A DNA stretch of 64,000 bases from Gracilimonas sp040904925. GTDB taxonomy: Bacteria > Bacteroidota > Rhodothermia > Balneolales > Balneolaceae. This document shows, piece by piece, positions 9,046 through 17,547 of the stretch (position 1 is the stretch's first letter; each line of letters starts with the position of its first letter). The notes beneath the pieces are model-generated. The model was given only the letters and a program-made list of their open reading frames with translations, made no database searches and had not been told where the DNA came from. The stretch spans positions 1 through 64,000 of the forward strand of contig JBBDSP010000031.1 in the NCBI GenBank assembly GCA_040904925.1. The letters run 5' to 3'. Made by a program: the position numbers and the translations under genes.

Positions 9046-9882
9046 TTATTCGTCGTTTTTATCACCGTACACTTTTGCAAGGTCGTTGATCATTTCTTCG
9101 GAAATGCCAGAGTTCACAAAACCGCCATCGTGGAACAGGTTTTGCATCGTCACTTTTCGGGTCAGATCCGAGAATAAAGTTACGCAGTAGTCCGCGCATT
9201 CATCCGCAGTCGGATTCCCCATTGGCGCAATCATATCGGCAAAAGTAAACATTCCGTCAAATCCTTTGATACCCGTTCCCGCTGATGTTTTAGTCGGAGC
9301 CTGAGAAACCGTGTTCACACGAATACCTCGTTTGGCCAACCGACTTCCGTAGTTTCTGGCGATGCTTTCGAGCAGTGCTTTGGCATCGTTCATATCAGAA
9401 TACTTAGAAAAGATACGTTGCGCCCCGATGTAAGAAAGAGCTACAACACTTCCGCCGTCATTCAGCACTTCCATTTTTTCGGCATGATGAAGCACTCGGT
9501 GCAATGAAATAGCTGATATGTCAAGTGTCTGTTGCAGCCAGTTGTAGTTGAGATCTGTGTATTCCTTTTTCTTGCGAACGTTAGGTGACATCCCGATCGC
9601 ATGAAGGATGAAATCAACTCCACCTAAGTGCTCCTTGGTTTGATTCATCAGATCTTCGATCTCATCATCTTTAGTAACATCACATGCAATGATGGGTGCG
9701 CCTGTTTCTTCACCCAGTGCATCCAATGCTCCAAGCCGCAGTGCCACCGGTGCATTAGAAAGCACGAAGTCAGCTCCTTCGCGTTTACAAGCCAGTGCAA
9801 TTCGCCAGGCGATGCTTCGCTCATCCAAAGCACCAAATATGATTCCTTTTTTTCCTTTTAATAATCCGTAACCGTCACTCAT
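9046..9882 (-). CDS. fabI: Enoyl-[acyl-carrier-protein] reductase (NADH)
   Basis: 278 residues. This is an SDR-fold reductase for the last step of each fatty-acid elongation cycle. The N-terminal nucleotide-binding segment is KGIIFGALDERSIAW. The FabI active site appears as Y151 and Y161 with K168 (SYIGAQRIFSKYSDMNDAKAL), the Y-x(6)-K spacing of the FabI class. FabI is the target of triclosan-type inhibitors. It is the first gene of the fabI-ruvC(-ruvA) unit. Its promoter region is partly occupied by the repeat-bounded element at 9961-10486. Confidence 0.95.
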   Translation of the reverse strand: MSDGYGLLKGKKGIIFGALDERSIAWRIALACKREGADFVLSNAPVALRLGALDALGEETGAPIIACDVTKDDEIEDLMNQTKEHLGGVDFILHAIGMSPNVRKKKEYTDLNYNWLQQTLDISAISLHRVLHHAEKMEVLNDGGSVVALSYIGAQRIFSKYSDMNDAKALLESIARNYGSRLAKRGIRVNTVSQAPTKTSAGTGIKGFDGMFTFADMIAPMGNPTADECADYCVTLFSDLTRKVTMQNLFHDGGFVNSGISEEMINDLAKVYGDKNDE

Positions 9883-9960
9883 GTTTTTTCAATTTCTTAT
9901 TGTTGAATGGTATGCGTGGAAATTCACGATAATCTCGGTAAAATGATAGTGAAGTGATGA

Positions 9961-10486
9961 AGTGATAGTTGAAAGTTGATAGGGTGATATTTTTTGTAAG
10001 GAATTGGTTTGAAATTGATCTTACTTATAAAAATTAACATACAATAGTGCTATGAAATATTATAAGTGGGTAGAAATTATACCTGTATAAATGAAAGAAG
10101 ACGTGGTTTGGCGGCTGGAGGCATATCGACTTGGTCTCTTTTTATCGGATGCTTGTTGGGAAGACTCTCAAAAAAATTATTCAATTAAAGCGATTCTCTT
10201 TAGCAGATCAATTATATCGCTCCGTGGGTTCAATAAGTGCAAATATTATCGAAGGTTATTCCAGAATATCGAAAAAAGAAAAGCAAGATTCTATGAAATT
10301 TCTCTTGGATCAGCTCGCGAAGCTAGAGATTGGTATTTCAAAAGCCGACACGCAATTAGTTACGATCTTGCTTATACAAGAATTAAAATGCTGACTTCAA
10401 TTATAAAATTATTGCAAAGCATGATATCCGATCAGAGACGGAAAAGTAAATCCGGCTAATCACCCTATCAACTTTCAACTATCACT
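9961..10486 (+). mobile_element. IVP-type element: broken four-helix-bundle gene bounded by perfect 28-bp inverted repeats
   Basis: Bases 9961-9988 are the exact reverse complement of 10459-10486 (arm begins AGTGATAGTTGAAAGTTGAT). The 470 bp between the arms hold essentially one gene, the degraded IVP-family frame at 10091-10459, whose TAA stop runs into the right arm. Transcribed, the unit would fold as a 28-bp stem with the ORF in the loop. That is the layout known for 23S rRNA intervening sequences in Leptospira and Coxiella, but here it lies between fabI and dinB. A 30-nt arm copy (28/30 identical) without any ORF occurs at 20908-20937. No transposase or clear target duplication is seen. 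Confidence 0.55.
10091..10459 (+). pseudogene. Four-helix-bundle protein (23S rRNA intervening-sequence protein family), two compensating frameshifts
   Basis: The frame starting at 10091 (KEDVVWRLEAYRLGLFLSD) gives the first helix. The family's second helix (SLADQLYRSVGSISANIIEG) is found one frame over. The third helix (ARFYEISLGSAREARDWYF) is back in the first frame. Both switches fall in A-runs: 10170-10176 appears one A too long and 10272-10282 one A too short. Family proteins are about 120 residues and form small pentameric or decameric helical bundles of poorly known function, related to Avd of diversity-generating retroelements. The pattern fits replication slippage or homopolymer base-calling errors. 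If the latter, the gene is intact. Confidence 0.75.
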
Positions 10487-10491
10487 CCTCA

Positions 10492-11577
10492 CTAAAAAGC
10501 CAATTCCAACTGCTCCCAAACTGTCTTCTCATTTAAATTGAGATTAGATAATGTAATTCCCAGCAAACGAACAGGGCGATTTCCGGCTTCGGTTTCTTCT
10601 AAAAGCTTACGGACTACATCCATTATATCCCGATAACGATTGGTGTGCTTAGGCAGAGAATAACTACGGGTGATGGTATCAAAATCATCGTAGCGGACTT
10701 TAAGAGTGATCGTCTTTCCGGCAGCGTTGATCTTTTTCATTCCCTCAGCTATAGTTTGTGCCAGCTCATCCAGGAAATTATTGATCCACTCCAGGCTGTC
10801 GATGTCCTCCGAAAATGTTCGTTCCTTACCATAGGATTTCCGAACACGATGCGGCTTCACCTCCCGGTGGTCAATTCCTCGAACGATACGATAATAGAAC
10901 CTGCCTGATTTCCCGAAAGCTTTAACAAGGTCAATTTCACTCCATTCCTTTAGATCCGCGCCGGTTTTGATTCCAACCGCATGCATCTTTTTCTGCGTTG
11001 CCTTGCCCACTCCAAAGAATTTTTTGATATCCAGTTCTTCCAGAAACGCCTCTGCTTTTTCCGGTGTAATGAGCGCTAGTCCATTAGGTTTGTTGAGATC
11101 GGAAGCGACTTTGGCGAGGAATTTATTATGGGCGATTCCCGCTGAGGCCGTCAGTTTTGTTTCCTCATAAATGCGCTGCTTAATTTCTTTTGCGATAAGC
11201 GTGGCAGAGGGAAGATTTTTGTGATTTTCGGTAACGTCCAGAAAAGCTTCATCCATAGAAAGAGGTTCAACGAGGTCGGTGTATTCAAAGAAGATCTCCC
11301 TTATTTGTTGGGATGCTTTTTTATAAGCATCAAACCTTGCTTTTACAAAAATGCCGTGTGGACAAAGACGCACCGCCTGAGATGCAGGCATGGCTGAGTG
11401 AACCCCAAATTTCCGTGCTTCATAACTGCAAGTCGCCACCACTCCGCGACCGCTTGGGTTGCCACCCACTATCACCGGTTTCCCGTGCAGATCGGGATTA
11501 TCCCGCTGCTCAACCGATGCGTAAAAGGCATCCATATCAACATGAATAATTTTCCGGATGAGGAATTTAGAGCTCAT
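10492..11577 (-). CDS. dinB: DNA polymerase IV (Y-family)
   Basis: 361 residues from the ATG at 11577. An upstream in-frame start at 11610 would add 11 residues of no family character. Palm-domain catalytic acids are in IIHVDMDAFYASVEQ and SMDEAFLDVT. The little-finger domain occupies about 230-350. It performs error-prone translesion synthesis, usually with the beta clamp. The C-terminal end (TVWEQLELAF) looks like a clamp-binding peptide (QLxLF type). Its stop codon lies 6 bp beyond the right arm of the IVP element. Confidence 0.95.
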   Translation of the reverse strand: MSSKFLIRKIIHVDMDAFYASVEQRDNPDLHGKPVIVGGNPSGRGVVATCSYEARKFGVHSAMPASQAVRLCPHGIFVKARFDAYKKASQQIREIFFEYTDLVEPLSMDEAFLDVTENHKNLPSATLIAKEIKQRIYEETKLTASAGIAHNKFLAKVASDLNKPNGLALITPEKAEAFLEELDIKKFFGVGKATQKKMHAVGIKTGADLKEWSEIDLVKAFGKSGRFYYRIVRGIDHREVKPHRVRKSYGKERTFSEDIDSLEWINNFLDELAQTIAEGMKKINAAGKTITLKVRYDDFDTITRSYSLPKHTNRYRDIMDVVRKLLEETEAGNRPVRLLGITLSNLNLNEKTVWEQLELAF

Positions 11578-11694
11578 AACATAAATTACACATATCCCAA
11601 TCTGATTCAAAAAGAGAATTGTATATTTATATGGAACAATAAGTCCCTGCAGTGCATTTAATTAATAGATTAAAGTTAACTATACATCTTACTT

Positions 11695-12495
11695 ATGAAT
11701 TTATCGAGACGATTTTTTGTATTAATCACACTTTTAGTTTCTATATCCGTATTTGCAGTCAGCTGTTTTGATAATCCTTCCGGCCCAAATAACAATGATG
11801 ATGACAACGGCGGAGATCCTTCCGAATATTCTCACACTCAAAATCCGGGACTTTCAGCTAATGACTTTCTTTCTGATGAAAGCTATACCGATCTGGTTCT
11901 TGAAATTGATTATATGCCCGGTTATGCGCCAAACCAACAAGCTCTTGACAGCCTTGAATCCTTTTTTGAACAACGGCTGAATAAGAGCAATATCACCATT
12001 CTTGAACCTTCTGAGATATCCTCCGGAGATCAAAGCACTTACACTGCTGATGACGTTCGCGATCTTGAAGAAGAACACCGTGATGAATTTACCGAAGGTG
12101 AGACACTAGCAGCTTATGTCATAATTGTAGATGGGCAATATGAACAGAATAATGTATTAGGTATCGCATACTATAATACCTCAAACGCATTTTTTGGGAC
12201 TGCTTATGATGACGCCTCTACAGGGTTTGGGTCACCATCCAGATACCAAGTGGAATCGACTTCACTCAGACATGAATTTGGCCACCTTTTTGGATTGGTG
12301 AATATTGATGGATCGGGAACCGACATGCAGACCGATCATCAGGATGAGGAAAATGGCCACCATTGCAATAATGAAAACTGCCTGATGTATTACGCCATGG
12401 AACGTGCCGATCTGATCTCTCAGTTTTTTGATGACAGTGTTGCTGAACTGGATGCTAATTGCATCGCTGACCTTGAGGCAAATGGCGGTAAGTAG
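11695..12495 (+). CDS. Lipoprotein zinc metallopeptidase (HEFGH motif)
   Basis: 266 residues. A type II signal peptide with lipobox AVSC places the lipidated cysteine at residue 24, followed by a flexible Asn/Asp/Gly linker. The zinc site is HEFGHLFGL (H193, E194, H197), with a likely third ligand among H215/H222/H223 and a possible Met-turn in CLMYYAM (M231). This resembles metzincin-like bacterial membrane metalloproteases. The Cys pair around HHCNNENC could be a disulfide. It would act on the cell surface or in the periplasm; the substrate is unknown. It is convergent with prfC. Confidence 0.75.
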   Translation: MNLSRRFFVLITLLVSISVFAVSCFDNPSGPNNNDDDNGGDPSEYSHTQNPGLSANDFLSDESYTDLVLEIDYMPGYAPNQQALDSLESFFEQRLNKSNITILEPSEISSGDQSTYTADDVRDLEEEHRDEFTEGETLAAYVIIVDGQYEQNNVLGIAYYNTSNAFFGTAYDDASTGFGSPSRYQVESTSLRHEFGHLFGLVNIDGSGTDMQTDHQDEENGHHCNNENCLMYYAMERADLISQFFDDSVAELDANCIADLEANGGK

Positions 12496-12508
12496 ATTTA
12501 CAAAGCAA

Positions 12509-12537
12509 GAGTATTGAATATTCGATATTCAATACTC
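12509..12537. repeat. Perfect 13-bp palindrome between convergent genes
   Basis: GAGTATTGAATAT (12509-12521) pairs perfectly with 12525-12537 around TCG. It lies 13 bp after the metallopeptidase stop and 4 bp before the prfC stop. There is no T-tract, so it is not a classical terminator. The GAGTATTGA word recurs at 44380-44434. Confidence 0.6.
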
Positions 12538-12541
12538 AATT

Positions 12542-14149
12542 TTATCCCTGCTTGAATTTAAACAGGTTCTCTTTCCCTACTTTTTCTTCCCCTTGGTTGA
12601 GCGCATACATAGAATCAAAAAGCACGATGGGATTTTCTTCCATATCCTTGGTGACATGCGTTGAATAGCTGGCTTCCAGCTTTTTGATAATGTCATCCCG
12701 ATCGTTTGGAAGCCATCTTGCACAGTGGTAGGAAACCGGCGTTTTGATGAGCTCAACTCCGTATTCAGTAAGCATCCGGTGTTCCACAACTTCAAACTGA
12801 AGCACACCCACGGTTCCAAGTAATAATTCATTTCCTACTCCATTGGGAACTTCAAATACATGAACCACCCCTTCCTCTGAAAGCTGTCGCAATCCTTCAC
12901 GCAGTTGTTTTCTCTTAAATGGATCTTTGGTTGCCACTTTCTGAAAATGCTCCGGGGTGAAAAGCGGGATCACATCAAAATCGACTTCATTCTTTTCATA
13001 AATAGTGGTGCCAATTCGGAATGAACCGGGATTGAAAATGGAGACAATATCACCGGGATAAGCCTCTTCCATGAGTTGCCGGTCGTCGCCCATTAAGGTG
13101 TGAGGAGTCGACATTTTAATTTTTTTACCGGAAGATGCGATCGTCACTTGTTGGCCTCTTTCAAACTTCCCGGAAGCCACGCGAATAAAAGCTGCACAGT
13201 CACGGTGATCGGGATTCATGTTGGCCTGCATTTTAAAGATAAATCCTGAAAATCCATCATTAAGATCCCGGACAATTCCACCTTGTGTCATGTACTGCTG
13301 GGGGTGTGGAGCTAACTGATGGAAGTAATTCAAAAATACATCCAGCCCAAAATTATGCAGGGCTGAGCCAAAAAATACCGGCGTCACTTTACCCGAAGCA
13401 TATTCGTCTTTATTCATTCCCTCATACATGCCATCGATCAGCATCACCTCTTCACGAAAAGCTTCCTTTTCCATATCAGATAACGAAGAAGAATCGATCG
13501 CGTCTTCAACATCAAGAACATCTGTTACTGCTTTTTTAGCTCCGTGATCTGTTTTTTGGTAGATATGCACTTTTTTTGAAATAGCATCATATATACCCTG
13601 AAATTTACGCCCATATCCCATTGGCCAACTTGCCGGCACGGCTTCAATCCCAAGCTTGGTTTCGATATTACTAAGCACTTCCAACGGATCCATACCGGGG
13701 CGATCACACTTATTTACAAAAGTGATAACAGGGACTTCACGAAGCTTACATACTTCGAATAATTTCTCGGTTTGTTCCTCAACGCCTTTGGCAACATCAA
13801 TAACCATCAGGCCACTATCAGCTGCTACAAGTGTTCGCAGGGTATCCTCAGAAAAGTCTTTGTGTCCCGGAGTATCCAACAGGTTATACTTGATACCGTT
13901 CTGTTCAAAACGTAACACGGATGAAGTTACTGAGATCCCGCGTTCCTGCTCAATAGACATCCAATCGGAGGCGGCGTGACGGGTAGCCTTTCGGGCACGG
14001 ATGGATCCGGCTTCGTGAAGCGCTCCACCATACAGCAATAGCTTCTCAGTGAGGGTGGTTTTACCCGCATCGGGATGCGAAATAATAGCGAAGGTTCTGC
14101 GCTTTTTCGCTTCTTTCGTAATTTGTGTTTCGGCAGTGGCCGTGCTCAT
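12542..14149 (-). CDS. prfC: Peptide chain release factor 3
   Basis: 535 residues. A translational GTPase that removes RF1/RF2 from the ribosome after termination. G motifs visible: SHPDAGKTTLTEK (G1), DTPGHKDFSEDTLRT (G3), FVNKCDRPGMDP (G4). The effector-type sequence MSIEQERGISVTSSVL separates RF3 from EF-G-like relatives. Length matches E. coli RF3 (529). It stands alone, with a repeat-filled gap on its 5' side. Confidence 0.96.
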   Translation of the reverse strand: MSTATAETQITKEAKKRRTFAIISHPDAGKTTLTEKLLLYGGALHEAGSIRARKATRHAASDWMSIEQERGISVTSSVLRFEQNGIKYNLLDTPGHKDFSEDTLRTLVAADSGLMVIDVAKGVEEQTEKLFEVCKLREVPVITFVNKCDRPGMDPLEVLSNIETKLGIEAVPASWPMGYGRKFQGIYDAISKKVHIYQKTDHGAKKAVTDVLDVEDAIDSSSLSDMEKEAFREEVMLIDGMYEGMNKDEYASGKVTPVFFGSALHNFGLDVFLNYFHQLAPHPQQYMTQGGIVRDLNDGFSGFIFKMQANMNPDHRDCAAFIRVASGKFERGQQVTIASSGKKIKMSTPHTLMGDDRQLMEEAYPGDIVSIFNPGSFRIGTTIYEKNEVDFDVIPLFTPEHFQKVATKDPFKRKQLREGLRQLSEEGVVHVFEVPNGVGNELLLGTVGVLQFEVVEHRMLTEYGVELIKTPVSYHCARWLPNDRDDIIKKLEASYSTHVTKDMEENPIVLFDSMYALNQGEEKVGKENLFKFKQG

Positions 14150-14247
14150 AGTGGTATTCTGCTTGATTGAAGCCTTAAAGATACGGCCTTTTGAGTGAAA
14201 GTTGTAGTGTAGAGTGAGGGGTGAGAAAGTGATGAAGTAAGCTCCTT

Positions 14248-14450
14248 CTCGATCCCAACCACTCGGTTGGGATCGAGGTTACCGTCCCGTAGGGACGGTA
14301 TGTTTGTAAAAGCAACGTCTCAACCAATAGCTTTCGTGCCGTAGGTACGATAAGTTTTGTATGCGTTGGTTTGGTAGTATACCTACGGCACACGGCTTTT
14401 TACTTTCCCTTTTTTACAAACATGTTGTCCCTAACGGGACAAGTTCATCA
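14248..14450. repeat. Cluster of short palindromes forming a larger inverted structure
   Basis: This fills most of the 323-bp gap between prfC and the amylase gene. Units: a perfect 13-bp stem 14248-14260/14265-14277 (CTCGATCCCAACC); a perfect 9-bp stem 14280-14288/14292-14300 (TACCGTCCC); GTGCCGTAGGTA near 14337 with its reverse complement near 14380-14395; and TTGTCCC-TAAC-GGGACAA near 14426-14443. ATGTTTGTAAAAG near 14300 is mirrored by TTTACAAACATG near 14412-14425. Such arrays are typical of Bacteroidota REP-like repeats. No gene is seen here. Confidence 0.65.
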
Positions 14451-14472
14451 ATTGCGCCTACTGATTCACAAA

Positions 14473-16335
14473 TCATCTCAACTCCCAAATACCCGCGGTT
14501 TTTTCGGCTACTTCAAAATCAGTCATCACATCAAGCTCTTCTCCGGAAAGCACATTAACGCCCACCTCAAAATCATCCAGGATTTCGGCAAACCTATCTC
14601 GATCTAATGTAACCGCAACTTCATTTCCATTCATCACTACCATCACGGTTTGGTCTTCGTGGGTGCGAAAGTAGACATACACATTATCATTAGGAACAAA
14701 ATGCACCAACTTTCCTTCATGAACGGCTACTGCATCTTTTCGCCACTCGGTTAAGGTGGTGATGTAATCCATGATCTCATTTTCTTTGTCGGTGCGACCT
14801 TCTTCGGTAAATACACTACGGTCGTCATCGGACCAGCCGCCGGGCATGGTTTGGCGCCAGGCTTCGTCATCGCCACCGCGGTATTCGTGTTCCATCATCA
14901 GCTCGGTTCCGTAATAGACCTGCGGAATTCCACGGGTGGTCATCAGAAACGCGTAGGCCATTTTAAAGTAGTCTTCATCTTTGCCAATGTGTTCAAAGTA
15001 TCTACTCATGTCATGGTTGTCCAGAAAGATCACATTACCCATTGGATCGGAATAGAGGAAATCCTGTGATAGCACATAATACAGTTGGCTAAGTCCGGTC
15101 GTCCAGCCAAATTCTTCATTGAATGCCTCCCGAATCGCAAAAGAAAACTGGAAATCGGTTACGCTCGGCAAATGAGACTGATATCCGTCTTCCACGCCGG
15201 CTTTGTCGTATTGCCAGTAGGCTTCAGCCGGCACATTTTCGACCCAGGCTTCCCCCACTATATTGAAGTTGGGATACGCCTCAGTTACTTCTTTGGCCCA
15301 ACGAGCCATGTAATCCCGATCAGGAAATACGTAGGTATCCATGCGAATGCCATCAATTCCGGAATACTCGATCCACCAGAGTGTGTTTTGAATGAGATAA
15401 TCGGCCAGCAGTGGGTTATTTTGGTTCAGGTCGGGCATCTCGGGCACGAACCAGCCGTTGGTGAGTTTTACAGAATCATGTTCTGAAGCATAGGGATCTG
15501 ACATCACCACGCCACGGTAGTTGGTTTGACCCACTTCCTCAAAATCATACACCCAGTCTTTGGTGGGCAGATCTTCCATCCACCAGTGGTTGATCCCAAT
15601 GTGATTATGGATCATATCCATGATCACTTTCATATCACGATCCTGAACCTTGGATACCAACTCTTTATATAACTCATTGGACCCAAAACGGCGATCTACT
15701 TTGTAAAGATTGGTGGCCGCATATCCATGATAAGCACCGTATTCAATGCTCATGTCATTTTCAAACATGGGGGTGAACCAGATGGCGGTCATTCCAAGGT
15801 CTTCGATATAATCAAGGTGATCCATTACACCCTGAATATCTCCACCCTGTCGCCGCTGAGGATCGGAACGGTCGGCAGACTCGATCATCCCTTCAATGGT
15901 ATCGTTAGAAGGATCTCCGTTGGCAAAGCGGTCGGGCATCATCAGATAAATTACGTCGGTAGGATCAAAGCCGTTATTTCGGCCTTCTATAGCTTCACGC
16001 GTTTTCAGCTCATAATTGAACACAATTTCTTTATTGTGATGGGTAAGCGTGATCTCCATCTCTCCGGCCTCAGCTTCATCTGAAATATTGAAATAAAGGA
16101 ACAGATAATTCGGGGAATCGACCGCAAGTTGCCGGGTGATCTTAACACCGGGGTAGTTCGTTTCAGCGCGATATAATCCCAGGTTATCACCATAGAGCTG
16201 AAGCTGAAGTTCATTAACGGGCATCTCGGTCCACCAGAAAGGAGGATCGATCACCTGAATTTCATCGGTAGTTTGGGCCTGAAGCACAGGCGTTAAAAGA
16301 AAAAGTATAAAAGCGAGTGAGAATAATTTTTTCAT
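14473..16335 (-). CDS. Exported alpha-amylase family protein (GH13, SusA/neopullulanase-like)
   Basis: 620 residues from the ATG at 16335, which begins a clean signal peptide (MKKLFSLAFILFLLTPVLQAQ). The longer frame adds 17 unlikely residues. An N-terminal Ig-like cyclomaltodextrinase domain (about 22-115) precedes a TIM-barrel. GH13 catalytic residues, numbered from this start: nucleophile D333 (GIDGIRMDTY), acid/base E362 (IVGEAWV), transition-state stabiliser D442 (FLDNHDMSR). A small beta C-domain follows. Length matches Bacteroides SusA (617). It probably cleaves alpha-glucans or maltodextrins in the periplasm. No susCD pair is nearby. Confidence 0.9.
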   Translation of the reverse strand: MKKLFSLAFILFLLTPVLQAQTTDEIQVIDPPFWWTEMPVNELQLQLYGDNLGLYRAETNYPGVKITRQLAVDSPNYLFLYFNISDEAEAGEMEITLTHHNKEIVFNYELKTREAIEGRNNGFDPTDVIYLMMPDRFANGDPSNDTIEGMIESADRSDPQRRQGGDIQGVMDHLDYIEDLGMTAIWFTPMFENDMSIEYGAYHGYAATNLYKVDRRFGSNELYKELVSKVQDRDMKVIMDMIHNHIGINHWWMEDLPTKDWVYDFEEVGQTNYRGVVMSDPYASEHDSVKLTNGWFVPEMPDLNQNNPLLADYLIQNTLWWIEYSGIDGIRMDTYVFPDRDYMARWAKEVTEAYPNFNIVGEAWVENVPAEAYWQYDKAGVEDGYQSHLPSVTDFQFSFAIREAFNEEFGWTTGLSQLYYVLSQDFLYSDPMGNVIFLDNHDMSRYFEHIGKDEDYFKMAYAFLMTTRGIPQVYYGTELMMEHEYRGGDDEAWRQTMPGGWSDDDRSVFTEEGRTDKENEIMDYITTLTEWRKDAVAVHEGKLVHFVPNDNVYVYFRTHEDQTVMVVMNGNEVAVTLDRDRFAEILDDFEVGVNVLSGEELDVMTDFEVAEKTAGIWELR

Positions 16336-16438
16336 GATGATCTTTATTTTAGTCCAACGAGATGGATAATAAAGATCAGCCGACACTTTTTCTTATGTAA
16401 ATGCTTACATGAATGATTTTAATAGTAGCAGGGAGCTA

Positions 16439-17524
16439 TTAATCAATAAATATCTTAGCCAGTTCATCCCGCAGATCTGTCATGGGGACGCCTCCGCGAT
16501 TTATTGCAAAAGCTATTACCACCCCATTTTTCCGGTGAAGAAAAAACATGGTGCTTCCACCAACCGATCCTCCACTGTGTCCTTTCCACTCATTTCCCTC
16601 CGAATCAATAAACGTACTCCACCCAAACCCGTAGCCGGTTGACTCACCATCTGATGTTTGCAATGGAGCCATAAAATGATCCAGCGTTTCTGTGGTTAAA
16701 AAGCCACCGGAAAGATGTGCTTCCCAGAATTTTATCATGTCTTCAGTAGTTGACAGAAATCCACCACCGGCCCACTTGTAGCTGTTGTCAACATAAGGAG
16801 CTGACTCATTGGTCTCAGTACTGTCATTGTAAGTATAAAACAGCGTGCGGTTTTGAATGTCCTGATCGGCATGATCGGGCAGGGTGTTTTCCATATTCAA
16901 CCGGTCAAAAACCTGTGTTTCCATAAAGGGTAAAAACTCCTGACCGGAGGCACCTTCCATCACCGCACTGATCAAGTTCCATCCATAGCTTGAATAAGAG
17001 TAATCGGTTCCGGGCTCAAACAAAAGCGTATCGTCTTTAAAGATCTCAAGCCCTTCTGTTATAGAAGTGTATTTTTTATCACTCATAAACTCATCACCCC
17101 GATAATGACGAATTCCGGCGATGTGTCCGGCCACTTGTTCAACAGTGATTACGTATTCCTTTGTGGGGAAATCAGGAACATACGTTTGAACCGGTTCCTT
17201 AGGATCCAGTTCCCCTTCCTGATAAAGTAATGCTGCACCCGCAGCAGTATAGGTTTTGGAAACACTTCCGATACGGAACAGGGTTGAGGCTGGATCGACG
17301 GGCACCTGATTCTCAACATCCAGATATCCATATCCTTTTGACCAGATCATCTTTCCATCCCGATAAACAGAGACACTCATTCCGGGTATGTTATACTCCT
17401 CCACATAGCTTTTTAAGACTTCATTGGCTGCATTGATATCTTGTTGAATTGCCGGATCGGGGGTATTACATCCTGCGATCCAGATGAACAGTAACGGGAT
17501 AAAGTAGAGTGTAATTTTTTTCAT
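16439..17524 (-). CDS. Serine hydrolase lipoprotein (beta-lactamase/S12 family)
   Basis: 361 residues. Lipobox IAGC (lipidated C19) follows MKKITLYFIPLLFIW. Penicillin-binding-fold motifs: S87-V-S-K90 (nucleophile and general base), a Tyr motif in YSYSSYGWN (about 175-183), and HSGG near the C-terminus in place of KTG. Family members are D-aminopeptidases, esterases or LACTB-like peptidases, so beta-lactamase activity should not be assumed. It follows the two M20 peptidases on the same strand with a 23-bp gap, suggesting a peptide-processing operon. Confidence 0.87.
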   Translation of the reverse strand: MKKITLYFIPLLFIWIAGCNTPDPAIQQDINAANEVLKSYVEEYNIPGMSVSVYRDGKMIWSKGYGYLDVENQVPVDPASTLFRIGSVSKTYTAAGAALLYQEGELDPKEPVQTYVPDFPTKEYVITVEQVAGHIAGIRHYRGDEFMSDKKYTSITEGLEIFKDDTLLFEPGTDYSYSSYGWNLISAVMEGASGQEFLPFMETQVFDRLNMENTLPDHADQDIQNRTLFYTYNDSTETNESAPYVDNSYKWAGGGFLSTTEDMIKFWEAHLSGGFLTTETLDHFMAPLQTSDGESTGYGFGWSTFIDSEGNEWKGHSGGSVGGSTMFFLHRKNGVVIAFAINRGGVPMTDLRDELAKIFID

Positions 17525-17547
17525 GGGGATAGATTATTAAGTGCGAA

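Noticed and set aside
9883..10490. Diversity-generating retroelement suggested by an Avd-like four-helix protein
   Set aside because: No reverse transcriptase, template repeat or variable repeat is present nearby; the protein is closer to IVP than to a DGR accessory gene.
12509..12537. Bidirectional terminator
   Set aside because: The palindrome is perfect, but there is no T-run on either strand; kept as a repeat only.
14361..14607. Short plus-strand reading frames across the palindrome array and amylase 3' end
   Set aside because: They consist of repeat sequence and antisense of the amylase gene, with no protein family character.
16439..17524. Calling the SVSK hydrolase a beta-lactamase resistance gene
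   Set aside because: The S12 fold is shared by esterases and peptidases; the motif set (HSGG instead of KTG, lipoprotein anchor, peptidase neighbours) does not favour a resistance enzyme.
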